Shown here one piece after another: positions 21,701 to 26,259 of a stretch of DNA of 35,756 nucleotides; the first letter of the stretch is position 1, and every line of letters begins with the position of its first letter. The notes under the pieces are model-generated. The model was not told the DNA's origin. It did not search any database and was given only the letters and a program-made list of their open reading frames with translations. This DNA is from Clostridia bacterium. Lineage in GTDB: Bacteria; Bacillota; Clostridia; Christensenellales; Borkfalkiaceae. The stretch lies in assembly GCA_017467265.1 (NCBI GenBank), contig JAFTSO010000045.1, forward strand, positions 1 to 35,756, written 5' to 3'. The position numbers and the translations under genes are program-made.

Positions 21701-21783
21701 CCGAGCGCAACACCAAAGCCTGCGCATACTACGCAAGCCATTGCCGCCAAAGATAAACCAAATTTCTTAAAAATTTTCTTCAT
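12760..21783 (-). CDS. Giant secreted protein: seven repeat modules, GLUG-like beta-helix, C-terminal DUF4838
   Basis: The product is 3,007 residues. The ATG at 21781-21783 follows AAGGAGG. A Sec signal ends near residue 38 (PTAKA). Residues 40-290 form a beta-rich N-terminal region. Seven copies of one module follow at about 294-478, 491-679, 708-877, 884-1047, 1089-1262, 1348-1511 and 1522-1680. Typical marks are a PxGFxxV start, DISxYSDLWFAMK, YTGGDWLYxH, SPDGY and an end like YxTEVLGV. Two zinc-ribbon-like Cys regions (about 1265-1345 and 1682-1760; CSLCxxxYGSALGH pattern) interrupt the series. A GLUG/beta-helix region spans about 1900-2190 (GTFDGNGYIL, LFGVLNGTVKNVAF). DUF4838 occupies about 2220-3007, with CKCSAC near 2489 and YYGPAGPTMRTYFEEL near 2800. 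No lipobox, LPXTG or C-terminal membrane helix is seen. A carbohydrate-active role is inferred from DUF4838 and the neighbouring sugar transporter. It is the second gene after a small-peptide gene (18-bp gap). Confidence 0.87.
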   Translation of the reverse strand: MKKIFKKFGLSLAAMACVVCAGFGVALGFSKDVPTAKAATITELPDSDYYIASAGLRLVNDADGAALRFNTNLIADQYANVVESGTLIIPEVRYDGQLTLDDLNNEAKKKPAHVVTKGKVNGKDVDLWYDFGEVGGDTFMRTTAYLYDIPEVWYGARMIAVSYIKDANGNIKYTTVLDEVDGVRMNRYSMSDVASRFANSAEYADRVAPYIVDEVTLTYAMPDGSKQTETVAYGSKVSGPTYDKDYYVISGATDQYGNAVNFATYNATLPVTIDVEFLTKKTVSTQLIKDGYLPTNTSTDKNGIAYSEYRAWQNGSTATVVTEGIPNGYSSVYRLDWYQQSYSLWKADGRVLYRNVYDQTDISGYERVTFGVKLETNGTAHIKFLNGTIAEGKTTVANEWLFVELVQTSANVWSATVTNVDGDVYYTRENITRGSSGLSDVDSIASLLFQANSTCMQLISCTSTESTASVYFTEVIGQFDTSDFDNGIPENAAILWNHVWQDYYFTGGGGAEGEYAEDVAAPKGFNYVNYYSWTSTTSNDFPKTGHLNDSDISAYSDLWFAMKVVNGLDIYVQGGALYTGGDWLYVHMAQADDGTWTKTFSSPDGYSATQTNLTGYKYTVDYTNQTVTLAEEKVTLINLLNYLPTGYSGDYTGGGTGSYPRHKGSGVTTTAYFTDVLAIRKDEKEIVSPTPPSHAANPETFDPDISEDAVAVRTSIWRDDRHGLSTSTSEPAPEGFSNVVEFNWPDNPKNWAETGTNLDVATIGDASLDISKYSDLYFAVKMIGGNNIYICGGLSYTGGDWLYAHFSKASDGTWSLSLESADGYVENNIQTGIVSTTLKGLLVYHASTDAEPWNTGFYPTKAADATQALVYYTEVLGVPDVEMDERVIWSAVDKSVPTDDVIGIPTGFTSLYKYTNFTMDKFAALDLSNTVYEELRFGLIFNQNVYLTDAYNDFEGYASSSYANFRLNTSNAGQMYVVDLVNNGNGSWTVTINTTVYFDPVADANGNDLGTQNQPSYTATVSGNSLSGIMSTLLQNATGLTVYCTEVRGSHTCSYGYTDSLGDGYLQDYCACGEKIGDMYPFAHGIDAEATEVNDSIWRNNDYALSTPDQVAPAGFYNIEMYRWNLNSVIVNGVPYGSTAKDMPLTCLDEADVSGYDEVWFAMKNVGGTGFYIRGAQAYTGGDWLYYHLVKVDGAWTLSFSSPDGYVANNVQTGIVGDTLKDILSYNGYSEEKPWNSGAYPTKADGDTTTDVKIYFTEILGVIACDHTEGVKYVSNNNGTHNEVCANCNKVLNANLTCAGGEATCTAAAICSLCETAYGSALGHKNTTWSWGKEICGVCGETVGTAATIASSAIIDSANAHLTLSNNAAGVSAPAGFSSVTNLFSASGNTWSAKILGSADFAQADLSAFSEVWFAIALTGGHFTNTAASWNPIDADNQLIWFKFHMTQTATGVWTVSIYMADTLYGTFENRPGTKIYNLIENNNNGLRLVIYQQNDGTNSNADVNVYATEVLGVFETGISEYATNVWDHIWNADGVGTVVDVALPEGFTSVNKVTWSGTSDNNYWPSGKLNASTDISGYSDLWFAMKVENTDIWCEGVGSYTSGGWLYFHLHQNSDGSWSKAFRSPDGWYNDSKQQNLSYNNLKNLLEYIGGGVYYRGSYPNWVASGVEGIVYSTNVVGIKKCDSHSADQIVNNGDETHDVICSKCGTIVNDNVACSGGTATCTEKPVCSVCGVEYGSALGHRNGTWDGNNYNCVDCGALIGTVVNELDKQNVVLFENASSITANAETPAYITITEDFDLDSVTSITLNGVNYAATVEGGKIKINVIPKDVFGEYIVEATVVIKGKSFDITAPVLVVTDLITTNEGLLNVRKILRGADLGKDAQGKQIYDEFLAIGGKGGETTMNGDGYYMLGADISMTTEKSYVFGTSYVPFVGTFDGNGYILKNYRQNNWFSSTKIEVDQATYNTLEPSYRTSSTNKDTGVTTYYQYTATSRQDNYLKADQLAKGTDIDSGVYGTYLEGSLFGVLNGTVKNVAFTNVEQAIFTNIVHSGSGKLQDVYIQISDLQHNSNIYVPILFARGEIGAGTLTNVVIDVQGATMEVASPGSRFPSLGKWYTAKNVAVYGFDTDWISSDGNRGNVYRDSDDVLSDGSAAGIYVEYVADEEGKISTNGAKFVQVMLDDSIWKIVDGRAYLKRVDVSGTTQKDPSSNPIESGAGYNLVWNDDVVGAFDAIKFIDDTTFAAYNEKAAFGANLADLNDFTKKQIIVGDYLTYGSILKDNGIEINYEPEEDLYGLYTINNTIFVLSESEEGFMLAAQELCRRLYGWNQFTYEYLDGENAYGLVLNESLTIKAEMVGNFTSHVAFENRQEANTDSNVLGDMGYNSYAPYSTYVEMHNTLDYFSDNTQDETTREWTKVWQSAYDFVKATDSSGNVILDTNNNTAQVCYLAHGDADNFATMLTRVESVIVKQALANKDMTAINFMLEDNTYYCKCSACAAFSQPATPQLVFLNELAKRLRVNSQLVASNRTIDVEFFSYNAYSPAPTLRDSDITALNGLKSSLGIDYETVENVNYTVDTGITYASKIDNDTFPTTVLKAEDGLRLYWTSHEANHSFNLEHEANAHMYLGLLGWIASIGAENIDVFMYQAAYRDYFIPLNTWEYQLNWYQSLNKLGVNNHMFNLGNIYNAPNAQTGFAAFKSYIDSRAMTDINVTFEQLKDEFFGVNGYYGPAGPTMRTYFEELVSVYDDHKQGEENEFAAKSTEYTDVFFSNGGSYVAGWITQIYDGQYNTDYNLQAFFNGSYGLNQSKFVFAEDSYTVDFGQNTGDQTAVLTTRKNVYHHSNYGSQLDTLVAWYNYCQTALALEGVSGNATYTKRINVEALFPEYACLLLESEYQMIFTRSKNTANFTLKSATWVAPKVGETQLNYQDFYTRVRGLGVSVPSEFYNFDSTKRDNATVLADKLNGRTITVSFQKYNSWNIFSPWSSANISETYAPEASFFKNWGVDFTATT

Positions 21784-21801
21784 CCTTTCGCCCTCCTTTC
21801 C

Positions 21802-21954
21802 TTACAGCCATCCGTCGCCTGCCGCACCGCCTTCCGTTCCCGATTGATCGGGCGTCAAGCTAGCGCATACAACATCCTTCGTCGCGATTTCGATCACGTC
21901 GATTGTCGGAGTTTCGTAATTACGATTCTCCTGTTCTAATAAGATACCTGCCAT
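21802..21954 (-). CDS. 50-residue peptide of unknown function, upstream of the giant protein
   Basis: The ATG at 21952-21954 has AAGGAGG (21963-21969) 8 nt upstream. An in-frame TTG at 22005 would give 67 residues but has no ribosome binding site, so the shorter form is chosen. The peptide starts MAGILLEQ, has a core YETPTIDVIEIATKDVVCAS, and ends with a Gly/acidic tail finishing GDGWL. It has no signal peptide and one Cys. The 'YxxPxIxVIEI...DVxxxS' layout resembles short orphan peptides that I recall near surface or peptide genes in gut Firmicutes and Bacteroidota; this is a weak impression. No RiPP-modifying enzyme or dedicated exporter is in the window. The 18-bp gap to the giant gene implies co-translation, so it could be a coupled leader peptide, a signal or a small partner protein. 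Confidence 0.6.
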   Translation of the reverse strand: MAGILLEQENRNYETPTIDVIEIATKDVVCASLTPDQSGTEGGAAGDGWL

Positions 21955-21969
21955 ATCATCGTCCTCCTT

Positions 21970-22275
21970 ATTCTGTGACTTTCTCTGGCTCAAATTTTTT
22001 TTCAAATAAATTCTTTTTGTCAGTTGTATCCAACCGACAGGGGGTGCACCCCCTCACCCGAAAAATCACTTGAAGGAGGAGGCGCGCCACGCGCTTGTTT
22101 TTTACTATGTAGTTGTATTTATTTAGACACACCCCGTTCGGCGGATATGCCGCTACTCTCACGGAGGTTTATCTCCTGTCAAACCCTTTCTATTTGCTGT
22201 AGACATACAGCAAATAGCCCCTAGGGGCTACGTTCCCGACGGTTTTTACCGTCTTTCCGTTATGTATTTTGTCAT
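21970..22275 (-). ncRNA. Structured 5' leader (candidate cis-regulatory RNA)
   Basis: About 300 nt lie between the promoter at 22282-22310 and the small-peptide gene, packed with predicted stems: 22238-22253 (6 bp, T4 loop), the 16-nt perfect palindrome 22215-22230, 22190-22217 (12 bp perfect, 4-nt loop), 22163-22176, 22141-22153, the 14-nt perfect palindrome 22040-22053, and 22019-22038 (8 bp with one G-U). A GACA near 22177-22180 can pair with a TGTC near 22124-22127, closing a multi-branch domain around two of the hairpins. I do not recognise a known riboswitch class. A 64-codon open frame overlaps the leader but has no ribosome binding site. Confidence 0.45.
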
Positions 22276-22281
22276 TGCTCC

Positions 22282-22310
22282 ATTATACCACGAACAACTC
22301 TTGCTTTCAA
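22282..22310 (-). promoter_or_regulatory. Sigma-A promoter of the leader/small-peptide/giant-protein unit
   Basis: On the minus strand, TTGAAA (22305-22310), a 17-bp spacer and TATAAT (22282-22287). The predicted start is near 22275. This is a near-consensus promoter directly upstream of the hairpin-rich leader. Confidence 0.8.
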
Positions 22311-22366
22311 GACCGAATTCAATCAAAATGTATGGTATTCGATCATTTTTTCTTTGTTTGCGTTTA

Positions 22367-22858
22367 TCAAGCAGACTTCGGACGGGGGAATTCAATATCA
22401 ACCCAGTCGCTGCCTTCCACAATCGTACCGCCTTCGCTCTCGCTACTATCCGTTTCGGGGCTGCTTTCACTCTCGGAACTTTCGTTCGAGCTTTCTGTTT
22501 CCGTGGAGCTCTCGCTCTCTACACTCTCTACGGAACTCTCCGTTTCGCTACTTTCACTTTCGGAGCTTACTTCTTCCGAGCTTTCCGTTTCCGCGGAACT
22601 CTCACTCTCTACGCTCTCTACAGAGCTTTCCGTTTCGCTGCTTGCGATCTCAGAGCTTACTTTTTCCGAGCTTTCCGTTTCGCTGCTTGCGATCTCGGAA
22701 CTTACTTCTTCAGAGCTTTCGCTCGCCTGTGTACTACTCTCCGACGAGCCAACAATCGCATCCGACGAACTGTCGTTCGTGCCGCCGCCCTTGCTACCGC
22801 AAGCCACCAAAGCAATCGCCGTCAAAGCTGTTAAAAACCATATCAAAAATTTTTTCAT
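22367..22858 (-). CDS. Small Ser/Glu-repeat lipoprotein
   Basis: The product is 163 residues with a lipoprotein signal (ALVAC, Cys20) and a Gly/Ser spacer, so it is tethered outside the membrane. Residues 48-137 are six 15-residue repeats of the type SSEEVSSEIASSETE and SSVESVESESSAETE. They are followed by a short tail containing SDWVDIEFPRP. No folded domain is present. The repeats are highly acidic and probably disordered. The start follows an AAGGTG site and a good promoter (22909-22937). The layout (lipobox, Ser/Glu linker) matches the N-terminus of the lipoprotein at 1-468, so this may be a paralogue that lost its functional domain or a stand-alone acidic surface spacer. Function unknown. 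Confidence 0.75.
   Translation of the reverse strand: MKKFLIWFLTALTAIALVACGSKGGGTNDSSSDAIVGSSESSTQASESSEEVSSEIASSETESSEKVSSEIASSETESSVESVESESSAETESSEEVSSESESSETESSVESVESESSTETESSNESSESESSPETDSSESEGGTIVEGSDWVDIEFPRPKSA
22448..22717 (-). repeat. 45-nt tandem repeat (six units) inside the Ser/Glu lipoprotein gene
   Basis: Six consecutive 45-bp units encode 15-residue Ser/Glu repeats. Two unit types alternate in part, which gives a secondary 90-bp period (for example between about 22506 and 22596). Such repeats are prone to copy-number change. Confidence 0.8.
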
Positions 22859-22908
22859 TTTTCACCTTTTTGTAAAAGGGCAGACTACACCCCTATTTTG
22901 ACACTACT

Positions 22909-22937
22909 ATTGTACTATAAAATTGCACTTGTGTCAA
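22909..22937 (-). promoter_or_regulatory. Sigma-A promoter of the Ser/Glu-repeat lipoprotein
   Basis: TTGACA (22932-22937), a 17-bp spacer and TACAAT (22909-22914) on the minus strand. A 7-bp inverted repeat (22898-22904 and 22931-22937) flanks the core promoter and could be an operator. Confidence 0.8.
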
Positions 22938-23004
22938 TATTTTTTTTGAATGAAGCGATTGCGTTTTTTACTTGTTTGCAAGTAGTTTTTTACTTTTTTA
23001 TGGT

Positions 23005-23056
23005 GATTTTGCAATACCTTGCGGAGATTTTGCAATATAATGGACTTTTCGCAATA
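23005..23056. repeat. Three phased TTGCAATA-type sites
   Basis: GATTTTGCAATA occurs exactly twice (23005-23016 and 23026-23037), and a variant with TTCGCAATA ends at 23056. Spacings are 21 and 19 bp, about two helical turns. The core matches motifs upstream of the phosphoesterase and GH1 genes. Confidence 0.5.
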
Positions 23057-23263
23057 TCCATTTTGTCACACGCGTAATTTCACGCGTACGCTATACGCGC
23101 GCGATACAAGCACACAAAAAACGCAATATTTTTCCATAAATGCTTTCATTTTTGTTCCTCAAAATACACTTCGCTAAAATTGCTCCGCGCGTATAATCCT
23201 ATCACAAAAATTTCATCTTTTCTATATCAAATTCGACAAAAAAGTATGATGAATCCACACAAT

Positions 23264-23301
23264 AAAATCCCCTTGGCGGTACGTCGCCACGGGGATTTTT
23301 T
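23264..23301. terminator. Intrinsic terminator after the metallophosphoesterase gene
   Basis: A strong stem (AATCCCC ... GGGGATT, with GGCG/CGCC inside) is flanked by A and T runs. It lies 27 bp after the phosphoesterase stop codon on the minus strand and could also work in the plus direction. Confidence 0.85.
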
Positions 23302-23327
23302 GCTCTATTAGGTTGCCTGCTGATGCC

Positions 23328-25121
23328 TTATGCCAGCGTTTTTGTAATGCCCCACTTATAATAAGTGGTGACCATCGAGCCAGTCACGTATTTCGCTTCA
23401 AAGGTTAACGTGCCGCCGTCAATCGTGATATCCGCCCACGTCTGCGCCGCAGATGCCCGTGCGTATTTGTAAACGCCTTCTTCGACACCGATTACACCCT
23501 TTGCGTTCGTACCTACCGTACCGTCCATAACGTAAATAACGCCGCTGGGATCTACGGAATATTCTACTCCGTTTTCCGTCTGCGTAGTAGGCAGAACAGG
23601 GTTGCCGTCTTTATCGATAGGGTTGGTGCAGGAGAGCAGATGATCGTGCCCCTGAAACACCATATCCACGCCGTATTCCGCAAAGAGCGCTCTCAACTGC
23701 GCACGGAGTGCCCTGCTCTGTTCGTTCTTGTTGGGATCAGCGCCCCACTGTCCAATCGAATACAACGGCGCGTGCATGCCCACGAACAGCCAGTCGCTTT
23801 CGTTGCTCTTTAATTCTTCTGTCAGCCAGTTGAGCTGTTCGCCATCCAGCGCCCCCGAAGGGTTGTTGTTCGTGTTCAGAATAACAAATTTTGCGTTGCC
23901 GTAAATAAAGCTGTAATAATACCCCTGCGCGGTGGTTTTTTGTTCGGGAATCTTGTTATTGAAATGTTTCCACACTTCGTTTACGCCCGATTTGTACGTC
24001 GTGTCGTGGTTGCCAGCAGTCACCATAATCGGCGTCTTTGAAAGGTATGCAAAGTTGTCGTCGAGCATCTGGGTCCACTCGTATTCATATTTCGAATATT
24101 CGACCACGTCCCCCGTGTGCAGGATAAAATCGGTGTTAAGCTGCGCCAGTACGTTGCCAAAATTTTTACCCAAGCTAATCGCGGACGAAGCGGATACCGA
24201 CTGCGTATCGCTCACGTGCGAGAACGTAAACGACGAAGACGTCGTATCCTTGGTCTGGAACGTCACCGTTTCCGAACCCGTCTGCGCGTATTTATCATAA
24301 ATGCGATATGTGTACGTCGTCGAAGGCTCGAGGTCGACTTCCGCTTTCACCACGTAATAGGAGATACTCAAATCCGTACCGTTTTCCGCTTTGTCATTAG
24401 AAGCCCATTTGGAATACGTACCGCTGACTTCCTGTGCGTTCTCTGTCAATGTGTTGCCCTTTTCGTACTGAATTACAGGCCTCATCGGTTTTTCCTGCGT
24501 ATTGTACGTAAACCCGTAAATGGATTCCGCAGGGTCGTACAGCGACATTGTGATCGATACGGGCTGATAAAGCACCTTTTCTTCTTCGGTCACTTCACGG
24601 AGCGTTTCACCGTACTTAAACGTTTCCGAGCCGACAAGACCGCATACGCAAGACTTATAATAAATCGCAGGCGATTCAAAGGTCGCTTCCGACACCAAAT
24701 ATGTGCCGTCAGCCTTTTCCTGCGTATAGGCGTGATCGCCCAGCTCCGTACCAGAGAACGTCATTGTGTTCGAGTTGCTGCTCCGTCCGCAATACGAGCA
24801 AGAGAGATAATAACGCCCTTCTTGCAAGCAGGTTGCAGGCGTATGTACGTACTCTTCTTTCTCCACTCTCGCCGTGTAATCGTGCAATCCTTTTGTGCCG
24901 ACAGAGAAGAACTCTTCGCCTTTTTCTCCACAGGTGCAGCTGTAGTAGTATTGCTTTGCTTCCGTGCATGTCTTATCGTTTTTAAGATATTTGTCTTCCT
25001 GTACCTTTTGATCGAACACGTGCGTGTGTCCATCGCCGCTACCACCGCAAGCAACGGAAAAAACCGCAGAAAAAGCTGTCAAAACCGCCAAAATTTTCAT
25101 TAAAAACGTCGATTTTTTCAT
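23328..25121 (-). CDS. Secreted purple-acid-phosphatase-like metallophosphoesterase lipoprotein
   Basis: The product is 597 residues with a lipoprotein signal (FSVAC, Cys near 25). Residues about 33-175 hold Cys-rich CxC/CxxC repeats (YYYSCTCG, YYLSCSYCG, YYKSCVCG). Residues about 190-290 form a fibronectin-III-like purple acid phosphatase N-terminal domain (TTYTYRIYDK...SETVTFQTKD). The catalytic calcineurin-like domain follows: SHVSDTQ near 298, HTGDVVEY near 340, AGNHDTTY near 368, VGMHAPLYS near 450 and FQGHDHLL near 489. These supply the expected metal ligands. The first motif ends in DTQ rather than DxH, as in many PAP-like proteins. It should hydrolyse phosphoesters outside the cell; the substrate is unknown. 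The ribosome site (AAGGGGG) is rather far from the ATG. It is divergent from the AraC gene, has its own promoter, and ends at a strong terminator. Confidence 0.88.
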   Translation of the reverse strand: MKKSTFLMKILAVLTAFSAVFSVACGGSGDGHTHVFDQKVQEDKYLKNDKTCTEAKQYYYSCTCGEKGEEFFSVGTKGLHDYTARVEKEEYVHTPATCLQEGRYYLSCSYCGRSSNSNTMTFSGTELGDHAYTQEKADGTYLVSEATFESPAIYYKSCVCGLVGSETFKYGETLREVTEEEKVLYQPVSITMSLYDPAESIYGFTYNTQEKPMRPVIQYEKGNTLTENAQEVSGTYSKWASNDKAENGTDLSISYYVVKAEVDLEPSTTYTYRIYDKYAQTGSETVTFQTKDTTSSSFTFSHVSDTQSVSASSAISLGKNFGNVLAQLNTDFILHTGDVVEYSKYEYEWTQMLDDNFAYLSKTPIMVTAGNHDTTYKSGVNEVWKHFNNKIPEQKTTAQGYYYSFIYGNAKFVILNTNNNPSGALDGEQLNWLTEELKSNESDWLFVGMHAPLYSIGQWGADPNKNEQSRALRAQLRALFAEYGVDMVFQGHDHLLSCTNPIDKDGNPVLPTTQTENGVEYSVDPSGVIYVMDGTVGTNAKGVIGVEEGVYKYARASAAQTWADITIDGGTLTFEAKYVTGSMVTTYYKWGITKTLA

Positions 25122-25154
25122 TTTTGATAAAATCCCCCTTTTATTATATGCCTT

Positions 25155-25183
25155 ATTATATCATCTAAAAAGTAGAGTGTAAA
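25155..25183 (-). promoter_or_regulatory. Sigma-A promoter of the metallophosphoesterase gene
   Basis: TTTACA (25178-25183), a 17-bp spacer and TATAAT (25155-25160) on the minus strand. A TGCAATA site lies 19 bp upstream of the -35 box. Confidence 0.8.
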
Positions 25184-25202
25184 TAGCTTTTTTTACGGCA
25201 AG

Positions 25203-25209
25203 TATTGCA
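25203..25209 (-). promoter_or_regulatory. Candidate AraC operator in the divergent promoter region
   Basis: TGCAATA preceded by an A-run on the minus strand, 19 bp upstream of the phosphoesterase -35 box and 26 bp upstream of the araC-type gene's -35 box on the other side. The same element and spacing occur before the GH1 gene. Confidence 0.45.
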
Positions 25210-25235
25210 TTTTTTCCGCAATTAAAATTTTCCTC

Positions 25236-25264
25236 TTGCTATTTTTTTTCCACTGTGTTATAAT
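25236..25264 (+). promoter_or_regulatory. Sigma-A promoter of the AraC-family regulator gene
   Basis: TTGCTA (25236-25241), a 17-bp spacer and TATAAT (25259-25264) on the plus strand, 28 bp before the start codon. Confidence 0.75.
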
Positions 25265-25292
25265 GCCTGTTAGATGGTAAGGAGAAAAAAAC

Positions 25293-26156
25293 ATGAATTT
25301 TCAAAATCCCACTTTTCCAAGCGATAGTAGTGCGCAGAAATACATCTCGAGCGAGAACGTATTTTTCTCTCATTGTATCTGTCCGCACCCCACGCAGGTT
25401 GACCCCCTCACGTTCAAATTTTATCGTCACACCAGCGAACAACATCAGATTTTGATCTTTCTGTCTGGCGAATGCGAAATGAGAACGGACGATTATACGC
25501 GCAGCTTGCAGCCGGGCGACGTTTGTTTTAACCCCGCTCTTTCCTTCTACGGCGTGCATATTATGGGCGACGCTCCTTACGAACGCGTCGTTATCCACTT
25601 TCCGCCCAATCCACTCTTTGATAAGCTGGCAAAGGAAGTATTTGACGATTTGAAACCGATCAACGTCAACGTTCGGAAATATCTGCTCCCGTATATCGAG
25701 CGGTATAAAGAATATTCTACGCAACTGCCGTTGAGGCACTTTTCCGCTTTTTCCAATATTTTGGTACAGGAATTACTGTACATTTGTATGATGGAAAAAT
25801 CGCGTAATTTGAACACGTCCGACGCCTCCGAGCCACTCTTGAAACAGGCACTTGCCTATATCAACTCCAACTGGATGCGGATCAAGAGCATCAAAGAAGT
25901 CTCCAATCATCTGTTTATCAGTCCGTCCTATCTGTACGAGATTTTCAACAAGAAATTAGGCTTTGCCCCCAAGACGTATCTAATGCAAAAGCGTTTGAAC
26001 GCGGCACACGCCTATCTCATATCAGGTATGTCCCCCTACGAAGTCAGCCAACAGGTCGGCTTTAACACCTACACGGCGTTCTACCGTGCGTGCAAAGCCT
26101 TTTACGGCAAAACACCGCAGGAAATTTGGGCGAAAAAAGGTGAGGTCCAAACGTAA
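25293..26156 (+). CDS. AraC-family transcriptional regulator with cupin sensor domain
   Basis: The product is 287 residues. Residues about 30-120 form a cupin-type effector domain (HQILIFLSGECEMRTDD, LQPGDVCFNPALSFYGVHI). Residues about 185-285 form a two-helix-turn-helix AraC domain: IKEVSNHLFISPSYLYEIFNKKLGFAP and MSPYEVSQQVGFNTYTAFYRACKAFYGKTPQE. Regulators of this build usually sense a sugar and activate nearby carbohydrate genes (established for the family). AAGGAGA precedes the ATG. It is one of only two plus-strand genes in the window (with the SRP RNA). It is divergent from the phosphoesterase and convergent with the GH1/GH29 pair. Repeated TGCAATA sites around it are candidate targets. 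Confidence 0.93.
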   Translation: MNFQNPTFPSDSSAQKYISSENVFFSHCICPHPTQVDPLTFKFYRHTSEQHQILIFLSGECEMRTDDYTRSLQPGDVCFNPALSFYGVHIMGDAPYERVVIHFPPNPLFDKLAKEVFDDLKPINVNVRKYLLPYIERYKEYSTQLPLRHFSAFSNILVQELLYICMMEKSRNLNTSDASEPLLKQALAYINSNWMRIKSIKEVSNHLFISPSYLYEIFNKKLGFAPKTYLMQKRLNAAHAYLISGMSPYEVSQQVGFNTYTAFYRACKAFYGKTPQEIWAKKGEVQT

Positions 26157-26204
26157 ACCCATTTTAACCTATCCACAAGCACAAATTGATTACAAAATAA
26201 GCGT

Positions 26205-26238
26205 AAACGCAGGACGTATCTCTACGTCCTGCGTTTTT
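26205..26238. terminator. Bidirectional intrinsic terminator between araC-type gene and GH29
   Basis: A perfect 14-bp stem (26205-26218 with 26223-26236) has a 4-nt loop, is followed by T's on the plus strand, and has A's before it that give T's on the minus strand. It lies between convergent genes. Confidence 0.9.
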
Positions 26239-26259
26239 GTTATCTATTTTTATTATCTT

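Larger units (their letters stand above)
22859..23263. other. About 400-bp non-coding region with promoter and TTGCAATA array
   Basis: No gene is seen. It holds the promoter of the Ser/Glu lipoprotein (22909-22937), a small hairpin at 22970-22983, three TTGCAATA-like sites at 23005-23056 and a CGCG-rich stretch around 23070-23105 with short inverted repeats. The rest is A/T-rich. Confidence 0.5.

Noticed and set aside
12760..21783. Sortase (LPXTG) anchoring of the giant protein
   Set aside because: The C-terminus has no LPXTG-like motif, hydrophobic helix or basic tail.
21968..22162. 64-codon open frame in the leader
   Set aside because: No ribosome binding site, no family resemblance, and it overlaps the predicted RNA stems.
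22448..22717. CRISPR-like array in the Ser/Glu repeat region
   Set aside because: The repeats are continuous in-frame coding units without spacers and there are no cas genes.
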